Positions 1 through 9,579 of a stretch of 64,000 nt of DNA are shown in pieces (position 1 is the stretch's first letter; each line of letters begins with the position of its first letter). Origin of the DNA: Daphnia carinata (lineage: Eukaryota; Arthropoda; Branchiopoda; Diplostraca; Daphniidae); the NCBI RefSeq assembly GCF_022539665.2, contig NC_081334.1, forward strand, positions 310,001 to 374,000. The letters are read 5' to 3'. The notes under the pieces were generated by a model that worked only from the letters and a program-made list of their open reading frames with translations, did not search any database and was not told where the DNA came from. Both the position numbers and the translations under genes were made by a program.

Positions 1-294
1 GGTAATCACGAGCTTTAGAATCCTCTGCTTCCTTGATAAAATCTGAAAAATATGAATTGTTTAAATTCTCTTCCAGAATTGTACATATTAAATGCATTTC
101 AAAATGTGCTAACGCCCACACTTACAGATGAAATCCCAAACATTAAGATGGGATTTTCCCATGCGGTCATTCAGCCACCGGTGCCACGATTCCACCAAAT
201 TATTGGTCCGGTTCACCAGGCCAAAAACACTGAAAACTTGCGATGACCATGTTCTTCCTTTCATTTCAAAGCAATATAAATAAAAAAAATTCAT
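1..294 (-). pseudogene. MULE transposase C-terminal fragment
   Basis: The minus strand encodes a short stretch ending NNLVESWHRWLND...NVWDFI, which resembles the C-terminal block of Mutator-like (MULE) transposases, where RTNN-x-VE-x-WH is followed by an IW-x-FI segment. A donor (T|GTAAGTG) follows this block near 130, and an acceptor (TTTTTCAG) near 46-48 leads in frame into a second short exon that runs off the left edge. The catalytic part is not visible, so this is the tail of an element extending outside the window or an isolated remnant. It is not the MULE at 53.9-59.9 kb, whose C-terminus differs. The family is fairly sure, the completeness is not. Confidence 0.55.
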
Positions 295-738
295 TTAATT
301 ATTTTATAGTTGTTGAATGCATTTCGCTATCTAAATATTTGGTTTAACAAATTTCTTCACACTGATACACCATGCACTTGGGTCCAGTCTTTAAGAAAGC
401 AGAGAAATAAAGAAGCAACAAGCACAAAACAACTAACCTCAGGATGGAATCATCGCGGCGCCACCGGCTTTTACACCGGCTGTATTGCACTAAGCACTCC
501 GCTATCATTAAAAATGATTTTGGATGCAGAAGCGAAGAGCAATTTCGGCATAAATCCATTTAATGTGTGGCAATAGATTTTGTGCTATCACCAGGTTTAA
601 CGTTGATCTACTGTTGGTGTGCCAAGGGATGGCATTGAGCAAATCTACCATCGCTTGAGAATACCCATGTCGCTATAGTTCATTGAAAACCTAAGAGAAT
701 TTATTTTGCTGATGCCGCCATTGTAGTATACGGTAAAA
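295..738. other. No gene recognised
   Basis: This stretch separates the MULE tail from the EDEM-like fragment. The open frames on both strands are short, have no recognisable domain and lack convincing splice signals. No terminal repeats are seen. Confidence 0.5.
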
Positions 739-1150
739 GAGTTGAATCTTGTTCAAAAGAAACCTTTTCAATGACGAGCTGGACTGCCTTTTTGAATTCT
801 GAGATATTCCCCATTATCAAAAGGGTGTCTAATGAATCAACCAAAGTAAGAGAGTAATTTCCAAGGACATCATTAATGTTGATATTAGATCTGTATAACA
901 TTGAAATTTAACAACACAGTCATTTGATAAAGACTTAAAAAGATAATTCTGTTGCTTACGGATTATCATAGTCAGGACCTCTTCCATTGCAAAATATAGG
1001 ATTGAGCTCGTCCAAGGGAAAGGCAAGATTCATATTGTTACCATATCCAAAATAGAACATTTTTTGGGTTTCATTGACCATCTCTAGCCATAAGCTTTCT
1101 GGAAAATGTGAATATTTGAGCTGAAAATCTTCATTCCAATTCGCCAATGA
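739..1150 (-). pseudogene. EDEM-like GH47 mannosidase, truncated
   Basis: Two minus-strand exons encode part of a glycosyl hydrolase 47 domain of the ER degradation-enhancing mannosidase type, which acts on misfolded glycoproteins. The first exon (about 1150 down to 960) contains MFYFGYGNNMNLAFPLDELN followed by a GRGPD motif; the second (890 down to about 739) contains [20 protein letters not shown], the conserved catalytic-domain segment. They join in phase through a donor (CC|GTAAG) and an acceptor (ATACAG|A). The match fails after EQDS, and none of the remaining roughly 400 residues expected of the family follows to the left. The upstream coding sequence is also not recognisable, so this is a fragment. 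Confidence 0.7.
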
Positions 1151-1535
1151 CGTCAAGCAAGGTTGGACTAAAGGCGATAAAATCATTGGTAGGATAAGAC
1201 ACGGACAAACGAAGGCACACGAGTTTCCTGTAACTCCAATCATTTCTTGTTTGCAGAATTGTTGACATGGCTATACAAGCTGCATTACGGTACTCCATGC
1301 CACGCATCCATTTGGTACTGGAAGGATTAAACGCAAATATACGGCAAAGGAAATCGAAATGAAAAGTAAGCGAAAGCCAGGCGGAGTTTAAGTTGACACT
1401 GTTCAAGATCTTATTGGTCAACCGACTTCTCTGTCAGTTCGTCAACACGAAAGTGTAAATACCAAATTCGTCTGCTGAAGGAATTTGAAGTGGCGTCAAG
1501 TTGCCAATTACACCGATGGAACCTTGGTGTATTAG
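1151..1535. other. Unassigned sequence upstream of the EDEM fragment
   Basis: A 96-codon minus-strand frame covers much of this stretch (1131-1421) but matches nothing I recognise. It may include further degraded coding sequence of the EDEM-like gene. Confidence 0.3.
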
Positions 1536-2050
1536 CATGGTGTACAAGGAGGGTGACAGAACTCTTCGTTATAACGGCCTATCTCGGCTGAAGGCTATTT
1601 GTGGTCCAGGTTACCTATAGTGTACCTACTTGAAAAATTTTCTAAGTCCAAACAAGTGGACATGTACCATTAATAGAATGTGGAAGAAGTGAAAAAAAAT
1701 CTTGTTTATACTTGTTGCTTCTTAACAAAATAAAAATCAAAAAAACTTTGGCCATTTTACGTTAGGAAAGGAGAAAAAAGAATGATTTTTACTGGGTTCT
1801 AACTCGAGACCCTCGTACTGCAATCGAGTATTCTATCCACTAGACCACTGTACTTGTACAGGTTTTCTTACCGTGACGCTAGTATATCTCCTCCCTTGCC
1901 ATTCAGTGGTTGGCGAAGTTCCTAAGTAGTTCCGATGGTGGCGTTGGCTATAAGTCTCCTCAATTAGGCCACACCCACCCCTCTGAAAACAGGCTTCATT
2001 GGAGATAGGCCTTAAAATGGAGAGTTCGTTCACCATCCTTGTACACCATG
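1536..2050. mobile_element. Inverted-repeat element A (MITE)
   Basis: The ends are imperfect inverted repeats of about 50 bp: the left end reads CATGGTGTACAAGGAGGGTG and the right end, read on the other strand, begins CATGGTGTACAAGGATGGTG, and both continue to a shared GCCTATCTC. There is no coding capacity for a transposase. A tRNA-like core lies inside on the minus strand. The element abuts a second copy (2047-2731), with a CATGG overlap at the junction, so the target duplication cannot be read. Confidence 0.6.
1795..1858 (-). repeat. tRNA-like core inside element A
   Basis: On the minus strand this reads like a degenerate tRNA: an A-box-like GTGGTCTAGTGGATAGAAT and, about 30 bp on, a B-box-like GAGTTAGAACCC. 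It lacks a clean cloverleaf, so it is probably a tRNA-derived SINE head or tRNA pseudogene and not a functional tRNA. Confidence 0.45.
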
Positions 2051-2731
2051 GTATTAGTAATGGTGGGACAACTCTTCGTTATAACGGCCTATCCGGCTGA
2101 AGGCTATTTGTGGTCCAGGTGACCTATAGTCAGAGACGCTTAGTGGCCGATATTGAATAAAAAGTAAAAGCTGCACCTACTTGAAAAATTTTCTAAGTCC
2201 AAACACGGGGACATGTCCCATTATCCCATTACCTTTTACATATCAAAATTAACTTCTAACCTTTGTGTAGTTATATTATCGCATTTTTATGTTTAGTCCG
2301 TATAGAATGTGGAAAAAGTGGAAAAAAACTTGTTTGTACTTGTCGCTCCTTAACAAAATAAAAATCAACAACATTGGTAACTAATATAGAATTGAAATGT
2401 GTGGGAAAACAGTGGAAAGTGAAAAAAAAAACGTTAGGAAAGGAGAAAAAAGAAAGATTTATACTGGGTTTGAACTCGAGACTCCCGTACTGCAGTCGAT
2501 TGTTCTATCCATTAGACCACTGTATTTGAAGTTAATCTCCTACCGCAACACTAGTAGATCTCCTCCTTTGCCATTCCGTGGTTGGCGAATAATCTAGTTC
2601 GTAAATAGTTCCGATGGTGGCGTTGGCTATAAGTCTCCTCAGTTAGGCCACACCCACCTCCTCTGAAAACAGGCTTCATTCGAGATAGGCCTTAAAATGG
2701 AGAGTTGTCCCACCATTACTAATACACCATG
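2047..2731. mobile_element. Inverted-repeat element B (MITE), sister of A
   Basis: The terminal inverted repeats of about 50 bp begin CATGGTATTAGTAATGGTGG on the left and CATGGTGTATTAGTAATGGT on the right (read inward), and both run into GGACAACTC and GCCTATC. The interior repeats much of element A, including the tract ACTTGAAAAATTTTCTAAGTCC and the tRNA-like core, so A and B are side-by-side copies of one family. Confidence 0.6.
2463..2526 (-). repeat. tRNA-like core inside element B
   Basis: The minus strand carries GTGGTCTAATGGATAGAAC as an A-box-like block and GAGTTCAAACCC as a B-box-like block. It is the counterpart of the core in element A, slightly closer to a tRNA consensus at the B box. 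Confidence 0.5.
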
Positions 2732-2847
2732 ATGGAACGCTTTACGATTGCCCGAAAGTCCACTAGTTCAACCGGCCAACGCCTCAAATCAGCTGACTAT
2801 TTTGTAGATTGTAGCATCAAACGCGGTGAATTGGTTGATGGCAACAG

Positions 2848-3279
2848 TTGAAGAATCCTTTTAAACTGCTAGACAAGTCAGTCAGACAGATCAGTTGGAA
2901 TGCGCGTCGAATGCGCATCTTTCACGCAAAATTGCTCGAAAACCGTGATAGGCATATCGAGCAATTGCAACGAAGAATTGAAGAATTGGAGAAACGCGCT
3001 GACAAGGACGTAGAAGTAGTCGGCCCTGATTACTACAAACTCTTGGGAGTCGAGCGTAACGCTGGATCTAGTGAAATTAAGTCGGCGTATTACGCAAAAT
3101 CACGAATCCATCATCCCGACAAGCATCGAGACTCGCCCGACCAGAAGAAGCATGAAACCATTTTCAAAACTATTAAGTATGGCTACGAAGTCATATCTAA
3201 TAGCCATTCGCGGCGAAAATATGATAAATGGCTCGACATGACATCGGTTCGACTGGCCCATCAAGAGAAGTATTGTTAA
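2848..3279 (+). CDS. J-domain (DnaJ-like) ORF, start uncertain
   Basis: This open frame of up to 143 codons ends in a J domain, which stimulates the ATPase of Hsp70 chaperones. YYKLLGVERN opens the domain, HHPDKHRDSP contains the essential HPD, and YEVISNSHSRRKYDKW closes it. A short helical, charged stretch precedes it (LLENRDRHIEQLQRRIEELE, a likely coiled coil). No ATG opens the frame; the first in-frame ATG is at 2911, and a stop lies just upstream of 2848. CAACAG just before 2848 could be a splice acceptor, so this may be a terminal exon or a retro-derived remnant. The domain is clear, the gene model is not. Confidence 0.6.
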   Translation: MKNPFKLLDKSVRQISWNARRMRIFHAKLLENRDRHIEQLQRRIEELEKRADKDVEVVGPDYYKLLGVERNAGSSEIKSAYYAKSRIHHPDKHRDSPDQKKHETIFKTIKYGYEVISNSHSRRKYDKWLDMTSVRLAHQEKYC

Positions 3280-3664
3280 CAGATTTCCAACTCTCCGATG
3301 ATAAGCAGATGTGCAGGTATACCTTACACACAAGAACACCTCACAACCTTTCTTAAACCCTTTGGCTTGACTTTTAAGTCACGAGTAGTAACGTAAAGCG
3401 CCGTGCCTGTTACTGCCCAGTCAGCGTCCATGTGAGTCTTGGGAACGATGTTTTGTCATCTTCCCTCGACTCTGCTGGGATGTTCTGACATCGGGTAATT
3501 ACATGCACCTGTGTAGTTCTGTCTGCACGGGAATTTACGTTACTACATTGAAATTCCACTCTTGCCTCTTCGTCGAAGATGGAAACCAAAATTCAGGTGT
3601 GCAAGATTGCCATTATACCATTCTTAACTACGACCGGCTATAAAAGGATCTGATCGAGCGGCTT
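3280..3664. other. No gene recognised
   Basis: This lies between the J-domain ORF and the 265-bp duplicated block. It includes a TATAAAAG at about 3640 but has no adjoining gene that I can defend. Confidence 0.4.
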
Positions 3665-3929
3665 TATCTTACGCCGGTCACCTTCCATCGAGATTTGCGA
3701 TTTACCTGTGCCAGCTGCTGAGGTCGTTCCCGGAGCACGTGCTGGTATAATTGCTGCTGATGATGCAATTGTAGAAGTGGCGGCTGCAGACGCACCTGTT
3801 CGGCCCGTTCGAGTGGAATACCAAAGTCGCATGGCTATTAGGGCGAGGGCACGGTCAGAGAAAGATGCTCTGCAAAAGGCCGGAGTACAATCCGACAAGG
3901 TCGAGTAGATTAAGGCACGTGAAACTACG
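3665..3929. repeat. 265-bp direct repeat, copy 1
   Basis: This block is identical, base for base by eye, to 6906-7170. The flanks differ, and no inverted repeats or clear target duplication are visible. Copy 2 interrupts the pol reading frame of Gypsy-1. Confidence 0.85.
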
Positions 3930-4079
3930 GACGGCAAAGTGGACATTGAGCCGAGCCGTGCACTGCCGTTGGCCGCTGCACAACCACCTTCGCAGTGGAC
4001 GCCAAGTTCCGATCCCCTTGTACCAACCAACAAAGAGGATGTTCCGGATCCTGAATACATCTTCCATCAAGGTTTATAA
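3690..4079 (+). pseudogene. Unassigned coding remnant with one in-frame stop
   Basis: One plus-strand frame reads through the 265-bp block and beyond to a TAA at 4077, broken only by a TAG at 3906. The translation is rich in alanine and arginine at first (IIAADDAIVEVAAADAP, RMAIRARARSEKDALQKAG) and acidic and proline-rich later (TNKEDVPDPEYIFHQ). Both halves look like real protein with consistent codon use, so the TAG is probably a decay mutation. I do not recognise the family; a piece of a retroelement gag or of a host protein are both possible. Confidence 0.4.
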
Positions 4080-5196
4080 CTTACCTACACCGATTGTTAA
4101 ACCCACTGGCGAACGTTCATCCGTTCCCATCCGACACCAGTGTGTCGTTGAAGTTTCCAACTCAGTAGGCGATCAATCGGCCGCTTCCCCAACAACCCGC
4201 TCATTGAGCGTTTTTTTTTCTTTTCGTTTTTTTCCCCTTAAAAAAACTATGTACATTCTATTCCGGCTTCAATTGTATCTTCTTCAGAGTAATCAGTTTA
4301 ATTGCCCCTTTTTTTAAAAAGCAAAGACAACGAATCAAAATTCTTGTACATTTGTATTTCGGCTTGATTTATGTATGCTTTAAGCTTTGATGTCACTTTC
4401 TTTCAATCACAATCCAAAGGAACTGGCCGACGAACCCGTAATGGAGTTGTTTTCACTGCAGTGCGTGGCAACTACCAATACTGTAACGCTTCTGTTCCAT
4501 TTGTCTTCTTCACGGCTCAAGTTTGCGTGCCATTGGCGGGATGGTGAGCAATATTGCCATCTCCCCACCTGCATGCACCCGCGGAAGGAGACCACTACGA
4601 GAATTGATTGTCTCGTGATGATGGCAGGGCGTTGCAGGTAGTTTTTCCTCCACGGCAGTGATCAGCTACCTTTACGGGGGAATTTTATCCTTAAACGATT
4701 CGGACCGATTCTGGAAGTGCGTGTGCGAGAAGAGCTAATCAAAGTTTCGTTTGTCTTTGCTAAACAAATATTTTTCTGCTACTCAAAATTCCCCATACAT
4801 TTTCTTCTTTTTGATCAATAAAATTCATACTTAAACATATAACCATTGTGTTTTGACTTTTATTACTTCAAGTCAGTTCCGTTTTATCCCACTCCAACGT
4901 GGCGTTGTTCGAAACGTTATTCACGTGAAGAACTCATTCCAAGCGGTATCGATAATGGGGCTGTTTTTCGTAGAAAGCACAGAGATTTGGAAAATTACAT
5001 CGATGTATTGGACTTGTGTATTGGGTTAGCAGGCAAAGTTATTTTTCTTATGGGGGTAACGAACCAGTGGACTTAATCTATGAAAACTTTTCTAAATGAA
5101 TGAATAAATAAAAATAATAATAAATAATGAATAAATGAATGAAATCTTTTTTAAAACATTCACTTTTCGTAAAATATTGAGATGGACTATTATGCA
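4080..5196. other. Intergenic, nothing recognised
   Basis: This holds only short ORFs without family resemblance. From about 5094 to 5145 there is a simple AT-rich tract of ATGAATAAATAA-type units. The last bases before the Gypsy-1 LTR are the target duplication CTCGT (5197-5201). Confidence 0.5.
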
Positions 5197-5201
5197 CTCG
5201 T

Positions 5202-5395
5202 TGTGATGACTCCGTTTAGCATTAACCCGCGGTAGCCACCAAGCGGCCAAGGTAAACGGTAATCATCGTAAGAGATCCCACCTCACACGGGAAATCAGTC
5301 TGGTATGATCTAATACAAGTATCACACACCAATTCAACTCTCGCCTCTCTCTCTTATCTCACTTCTATTCGGCGCAGCCTGAATAGGTTATCACA
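5202..5395 (+). repeat. Gypsy-1 5' LTR
   Basis: The 194-bp LTR runs from TGTGATGACTCC to GGTTATCACA. It includes the pyrimidine-rich tract CTCTCGCCTCTCTCTCTTAT and matches the two halves of the 3' LTR. Confidence 0.92.
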
Positions 5396-5413
5396 TGGCG
5401 CAGATGGTAAACT
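5396..5413 (+). promoter_or_regulatory. Gypsy-1 primer-binding site
   Basis: TGGCGCAGATGGTAAACT starts directly after the LTR, as expected for a tRNA-primed retroelement. I did not assign the tRNA. Confidence 0.6.
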
Positions 5414-5494
5414 GATCAGGACAAGATCTTTATTTCCACCAAAGGACAGATACGTACCTCCACTCACAAAACTTACGGTAATTCATCCATCAAG

Positions 5495-5644
5495 ACTCTG
5501 CTTGAAATTCTCTCTCTGGTGTACCTCATCGTTCCTGAACTGCGGAAAGACCGGACACTTCGCGGCCGTGTGTAGGAGCCCTAAACGGGCCCAAGGCAAA
5601 AAGGCAGCGTTGAGAGTATACGGGTCAGCTCCGCAAGAGCTTCA
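5495..5644 (+). pseudogene. Gypsy-1 gag remnant with zinc knuckle
   Basis: Only the end of gag remains. The segment NCGKTGHFAAVCRSPK keeps the CGKTGHFAAVC part of a CCHC zinc knuckle, followed by a basic tail. The first cysteine of the motif is not convincingly in place, and the matrix and capsid parts expected before it are gone, since only about 100 bp separate it from the primer-binding site. The deletion makes the element non-autonomous. Confidence 0.6.
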
Positions 5645-8600
5645 TTGGCCCCTGTATCCGCCGACGAGATGGTGAAACTCTCCGTCTCGCCTCGACGCGG
5701 CCATACACGAACCAAAGTGGTCACATTTCTACCGGACATAGGGGCAGAAATAGACGCCATACCCTCCGCTGTCTTCCACGAGAGCTTCAGCAACACTAAG
5801 CTACTGGACGCGGAACCCCCGGAGACAGCAATCGGAACCCCAATCGAAAGCGACGGTGCTTTCCCGGCCACGCTCAGCTGGACAACGACGGACGACCAGA
5901 CACAACTAGTCGAGACGACGGTCCACGTACTGAAGAACTTAAGACAAGCAGTTCTATAAAAAAAGACACAGATGGCTTTTGGGATGCTGCCATCCGGGTA
6001 CCCACACACACGGATCGACCGGATCAGCACAGAACCACGAGGGATGGACAACAACACATCGGTACCCACACCACTACCCGCCGACAACAGCCAAATCACA
6101 CTGGCCGCAAAAAACGGAAAAGGACCTCCAGGATCTGCTGAGCGAGTTCCCCGACATTTTCGATGGAAGATGTCGCCCCATGGCCGGCGAGCCATGCCAT
6201 TTCAAGCTAGTAGACGGGGCCAACCCTGTCACCATACGCGGATCACGCCCTATCGCGGACCCGCTGATGCCAGCCCTCAAGAAAGAGCTAGAAACCCTGG
6301 AAGAGCAGGGCGTTACAAAGAAGGTCACAGAGCCGACAGCATGGATCCACCCCATCGTCTTGGTTCCGAAGAAAGATTCGGGAATCCGCCTCTGCGTGAA
6401 TTTTCGAATCCTCAACCAGTCGATCATCCGACCGAGGTTCGAGACGCCGACGCCGTTCCAGGCCGTCCGCACCATACCCGCCGGAATGAGATTCTTCAAA
6501 GTGGTGGACGCGCTGAAGGGTTACCACCAGGTACCCCTGGACGAAGAATCCAGTGCACTGAACACCTTCTCCACACCGTTTGGAAGGTACAAGTATCTCC
6601 GGCTCCCATTCGGAGTTACACACGGACGACCAAAATTCGACGACCTTCCGAACAGCCGGCGGATCGTCGAAGATATTCAAGTCCGCCATTATTCCGGCGC
6701 TCAGCCGACCACAACGTTAAACAGAGCCAAACTAAGTTCGGCGGATTTATCGTGGACGCTGATGGATTCAAGCCGGACCCCGACCTACTAAAAGCCATCA
6801 GTCACTTCCCGACGCCTAAAAACTCCACCGATGTAAGGTCATTCTTCGGCCTCTGCCAACAAGTCGGAAACTTTTCCACGCGCATCGCATCCGCCCTACT
6901 GCCGGTATCTTACGCCGGTCACCTTCCATCGAGATTTGCGATTTACCTGTGCCAGCTGCTGAGGTCGTTCCCGGAGCACGTGCTGGTATAATTGCTGCTG
7001 ATGATGCAATTGTAGAAGTGGCGGCTGCAGACGCACCTGTTCGGCCCGTTCGAGTGGAATACCAAAGTCGCATGGCTATTAGGGCGAGGGCACGGTCAGA
7101 GAAAGATGCTCTGCAAAAGGCCGGAGTACAATCCGACAAGGTCGAGTAGATTAAGGCACGTGAAACTACGACCCCGCTACCGCTACTAAAAAAGGGGAAC
7201 ATATTCGAATGGACCACAAGCCACGAAACGGCATTTAAAGACGCTCGGATCGCTTTGTTTGACGTCTGCGACTTGGCCTTCTATGACACGGCCCAACCAA
7301 CTGCCCTACACGTCGACGCGTCCCGCCTTTTCGGCTTAGGATTTTTACTAAAACAACAGGACGCTGACGGCAGCTGGAGAACGGTCCAAGCCGGCTCGAG
7401 ATTTCTATCATCAGCCGAATCTCGGTATGCCATGATAGAGCTGGAGTGTCTAGCGGCAGCCTGGGCGATGATCAAATGCCGCCAATTCCTGGAAGGTCTC
7501 ACCACGTTTTGCCTGGTCACCGACCACAAACCGCTCATACCGATACCGAACGAATATTCGCTGGACAAAATAGACAACCCGCGGCTCCTTCGCCTGAGAT
7601 TGAAAATGCAACGCTTCGCATTCACGGCCCAATGGGTCCCCGGCAAATTAAACACTGGATCCGACGCCCTCAGCCGAGCACCCGTTGATCAGGCGATGAC
7701 AACTGACGAGCTGGCAGAAGGACCTCCCGCACGGATATCTCGTACCAGCATAGCCGGAATTATCGAAGGCTCCGACAGGGAAACCCTCGACCCGATCCTA
7801 GCCAAGATCCAGCCGGCCGCAATGACCGACCCCGTCATGCTTAGATTAAGAGACACCGTCCTGGCCGGCTTTCCCAACGACAAGTGCAACCTGCCACTCT
7901 CACTCCGACCGTTTTGGACGGTGCGCGACCGCCTAGCAATCGATGATACAGATGGGATGGTCGTCGTTGGATCCAGGGTCGTGATCCCTAAAGCACTCCA
8001 GCAAAACGTACTCAACGAGCTACTGAAGATGCAACAAGGAGCATCCAAACTTCGCCAGCGAGCCCGCTTATCAGTTTATTGGCCACATATGGATGTGGAC
8101 ATCGAAAATGCTGTGCGCACTAGCGACGATTGCGTTAGCCGGCTGCCGTCTCTTCCAAACGAGCCACTGCGTCCACATGCCCCAGCCACGCGCCCATTCG
8201 AACAGGTACATGCCGACCTGGGAGAATGGAGAGGTCGCCAGTTTCTGGTAATAGTGGACCAATACAGCGGATGGCCCCACGTAACCATGTTTCGGGACTG
8301 CCACACGACAGCCCGCCGAGTCATAGACGCGGTTCGGGCCTTCTTCACCGCCGCCGGCGTCCCGGTAAAATTTTGGTCCGACGGTGGACCCCAGTTCATC
8401 GCCGCAGAATTCAGAAAGTTCGTACAGGATTGGGGAGTCTCCGCCGGCATCTCGTCACCTCACTACCCCCAATCGAACGGAATCGCCGAGGCCGGTGTCA
8501 AAGCAATGAAGCAGCTCATCAAAGCTTCATGGAAATCCGGATCGTTCGACCAGGACACGTTCGACAGGGCCCTCCTCTTATTCCGCAACGCGCCACGCGC

Positions 8601-9113
8601 CGGCGCAGCATCGCCAGCGCAGTTGATCTTCAACCGCCCGATGCGCGACAGCCTTCCGGCCCACCGCCGATCATTCGCCCCCGAATGGCAGCGCTCTGCC
8701 GACACCATGAAAAACGAGCGAGACGAGCCAAGGCGGTCCAAATCGAACACTTCAACAGGACAGCCCACCAGTTACCACCGCTAGAAGTAGGAAATCACGT
8801 GGTGGTGCAGCATCCGGCCACCAAGTGCTGGGCCACACCGGGCATCATCGTAGAAATCGGCCCAAACCGAGACTACATGGTGAAAACTCCAGCCGGTCGA
8901 CTATACCGCCGCAACCGACGTTTTCTCCGCAAACGAATCCCGGTAATGCCCGGCCCGACGGAACCTGATTTGGTCCCACCCCATCCGAACATCCCCGAAT
9001 CGTCGGTACCGCCGCCGCAACCCTCACAGCAAAACAACACCTGCCCACCACGTCGCTCAACCAGCCGCCCGGTGCCGACAAGAAAATACCCAGCCAGTAC
9101 GTGGACCAAATAG
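5645..9113 (+). pseudogene. Gypsy-1 pol, frameshifted
   Basis: Pieces of one pol lie in order in different frames. Protease: 5645-5959, with FLPDIGAEIDAIP, where the catalytic DTGA/DSGA has become DIGA. Reverse transcriptase: 5979-6905, with WIHPIVLVPKKDSGIRLCVN and FFKVVDALKGYHQVPLD; it shifts frame and the YxDD block is lost. RNase H and integrase: 7171-8784, with ALHVDASRLFGLGF and TDHKPL for RNase H, then HADLGEWRGRQFLVIVDQYS and FWSDGGPQF for the integrase core. The C-terminal domain continues in another frame to 9113. The integrase zinc-binding cysteines are degenerate. A 265-bp block interrupts the frame at 6906-7170. Confidence 0.85.
6906..7170. repeat. 265-bp direct repeat, copy 2, inside pol
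   Basis: This is identical to 3665-3929. It separates ...FSTRIASALLP (end of the reverse transcriptase connection region) from PLPLLKKGNIFEWT (start of RNase H), two pieces that normally follow each other, so it is an insertion into pol. It begins near a GT but does not end in AG, so it is not a simple intron. Confidence 0.8.
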
Positions 9114-9579
9114 ACCAGGGAACAACAGGCTTCATGACACGAGAGTGACTTGTGGGCGCATTTTGGCGTCTACTTTTAGTTCAACTTTTTCGGTGAACTT
9201 GCGTCAACTGTCCGGTAGATGGTTGAACCGGTTGACCGTTTTGGCGCCAACTGCAAGGGTAAGTTGAACTGAAAAAGTTGAACTTCTTCAACGGTGGTCC
9301 AAACTACCGTTGAGCTCTAGGTCAACCGTGGTAGAGCTAATTTTTTTTACGCATTTCGTTTTCTGTAGAAAATAAGTATTGCAACCTTGTTTATTGCAGA
9401 CGTTGTTTGTATTTTTAAACTTGATTTTCTTTTAATTTTTTTTTAGTTGTTTGAATTTACAGATTCAATCAAAATGGAAAGTCTTTTTTATTATGTAAGT
9501 GAAACAGAAGAAGTTATTCCAAAGAAAGAATGCTGGAATGGGAAAAAAACTGCCACACAAGTAGCAATTGATGCTGAGG

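Noticed and set aside
4387-4641. 84-codon plus-strand ORF as a gene
   Set aside because: There is no family resemblance, no splice context, and a comparable open frame lies on the other strand.
6906-7170. Intron in Gypsy-1 pol
   Set aside because: It starts near GT but lacks AG at the end, and the identical block occurs outside the element in a coding-like context.
6816-7217. Minus-strand ORF shared by the two 265-bp copies as a gene
   Set aside because: The opposite frame reads better across the first copy and beyond. The minus-strand frame is alanine- and serine-rich shadow sequence.
8226-8800. Arginine/proline-rich plus-strand ORF overlapping Gypsy-1 integrase
   Set aside because: It is an out-of-frame shadow of the integrase-coding sequence up to about 8784; only its distal part continues the pol C-terminus.
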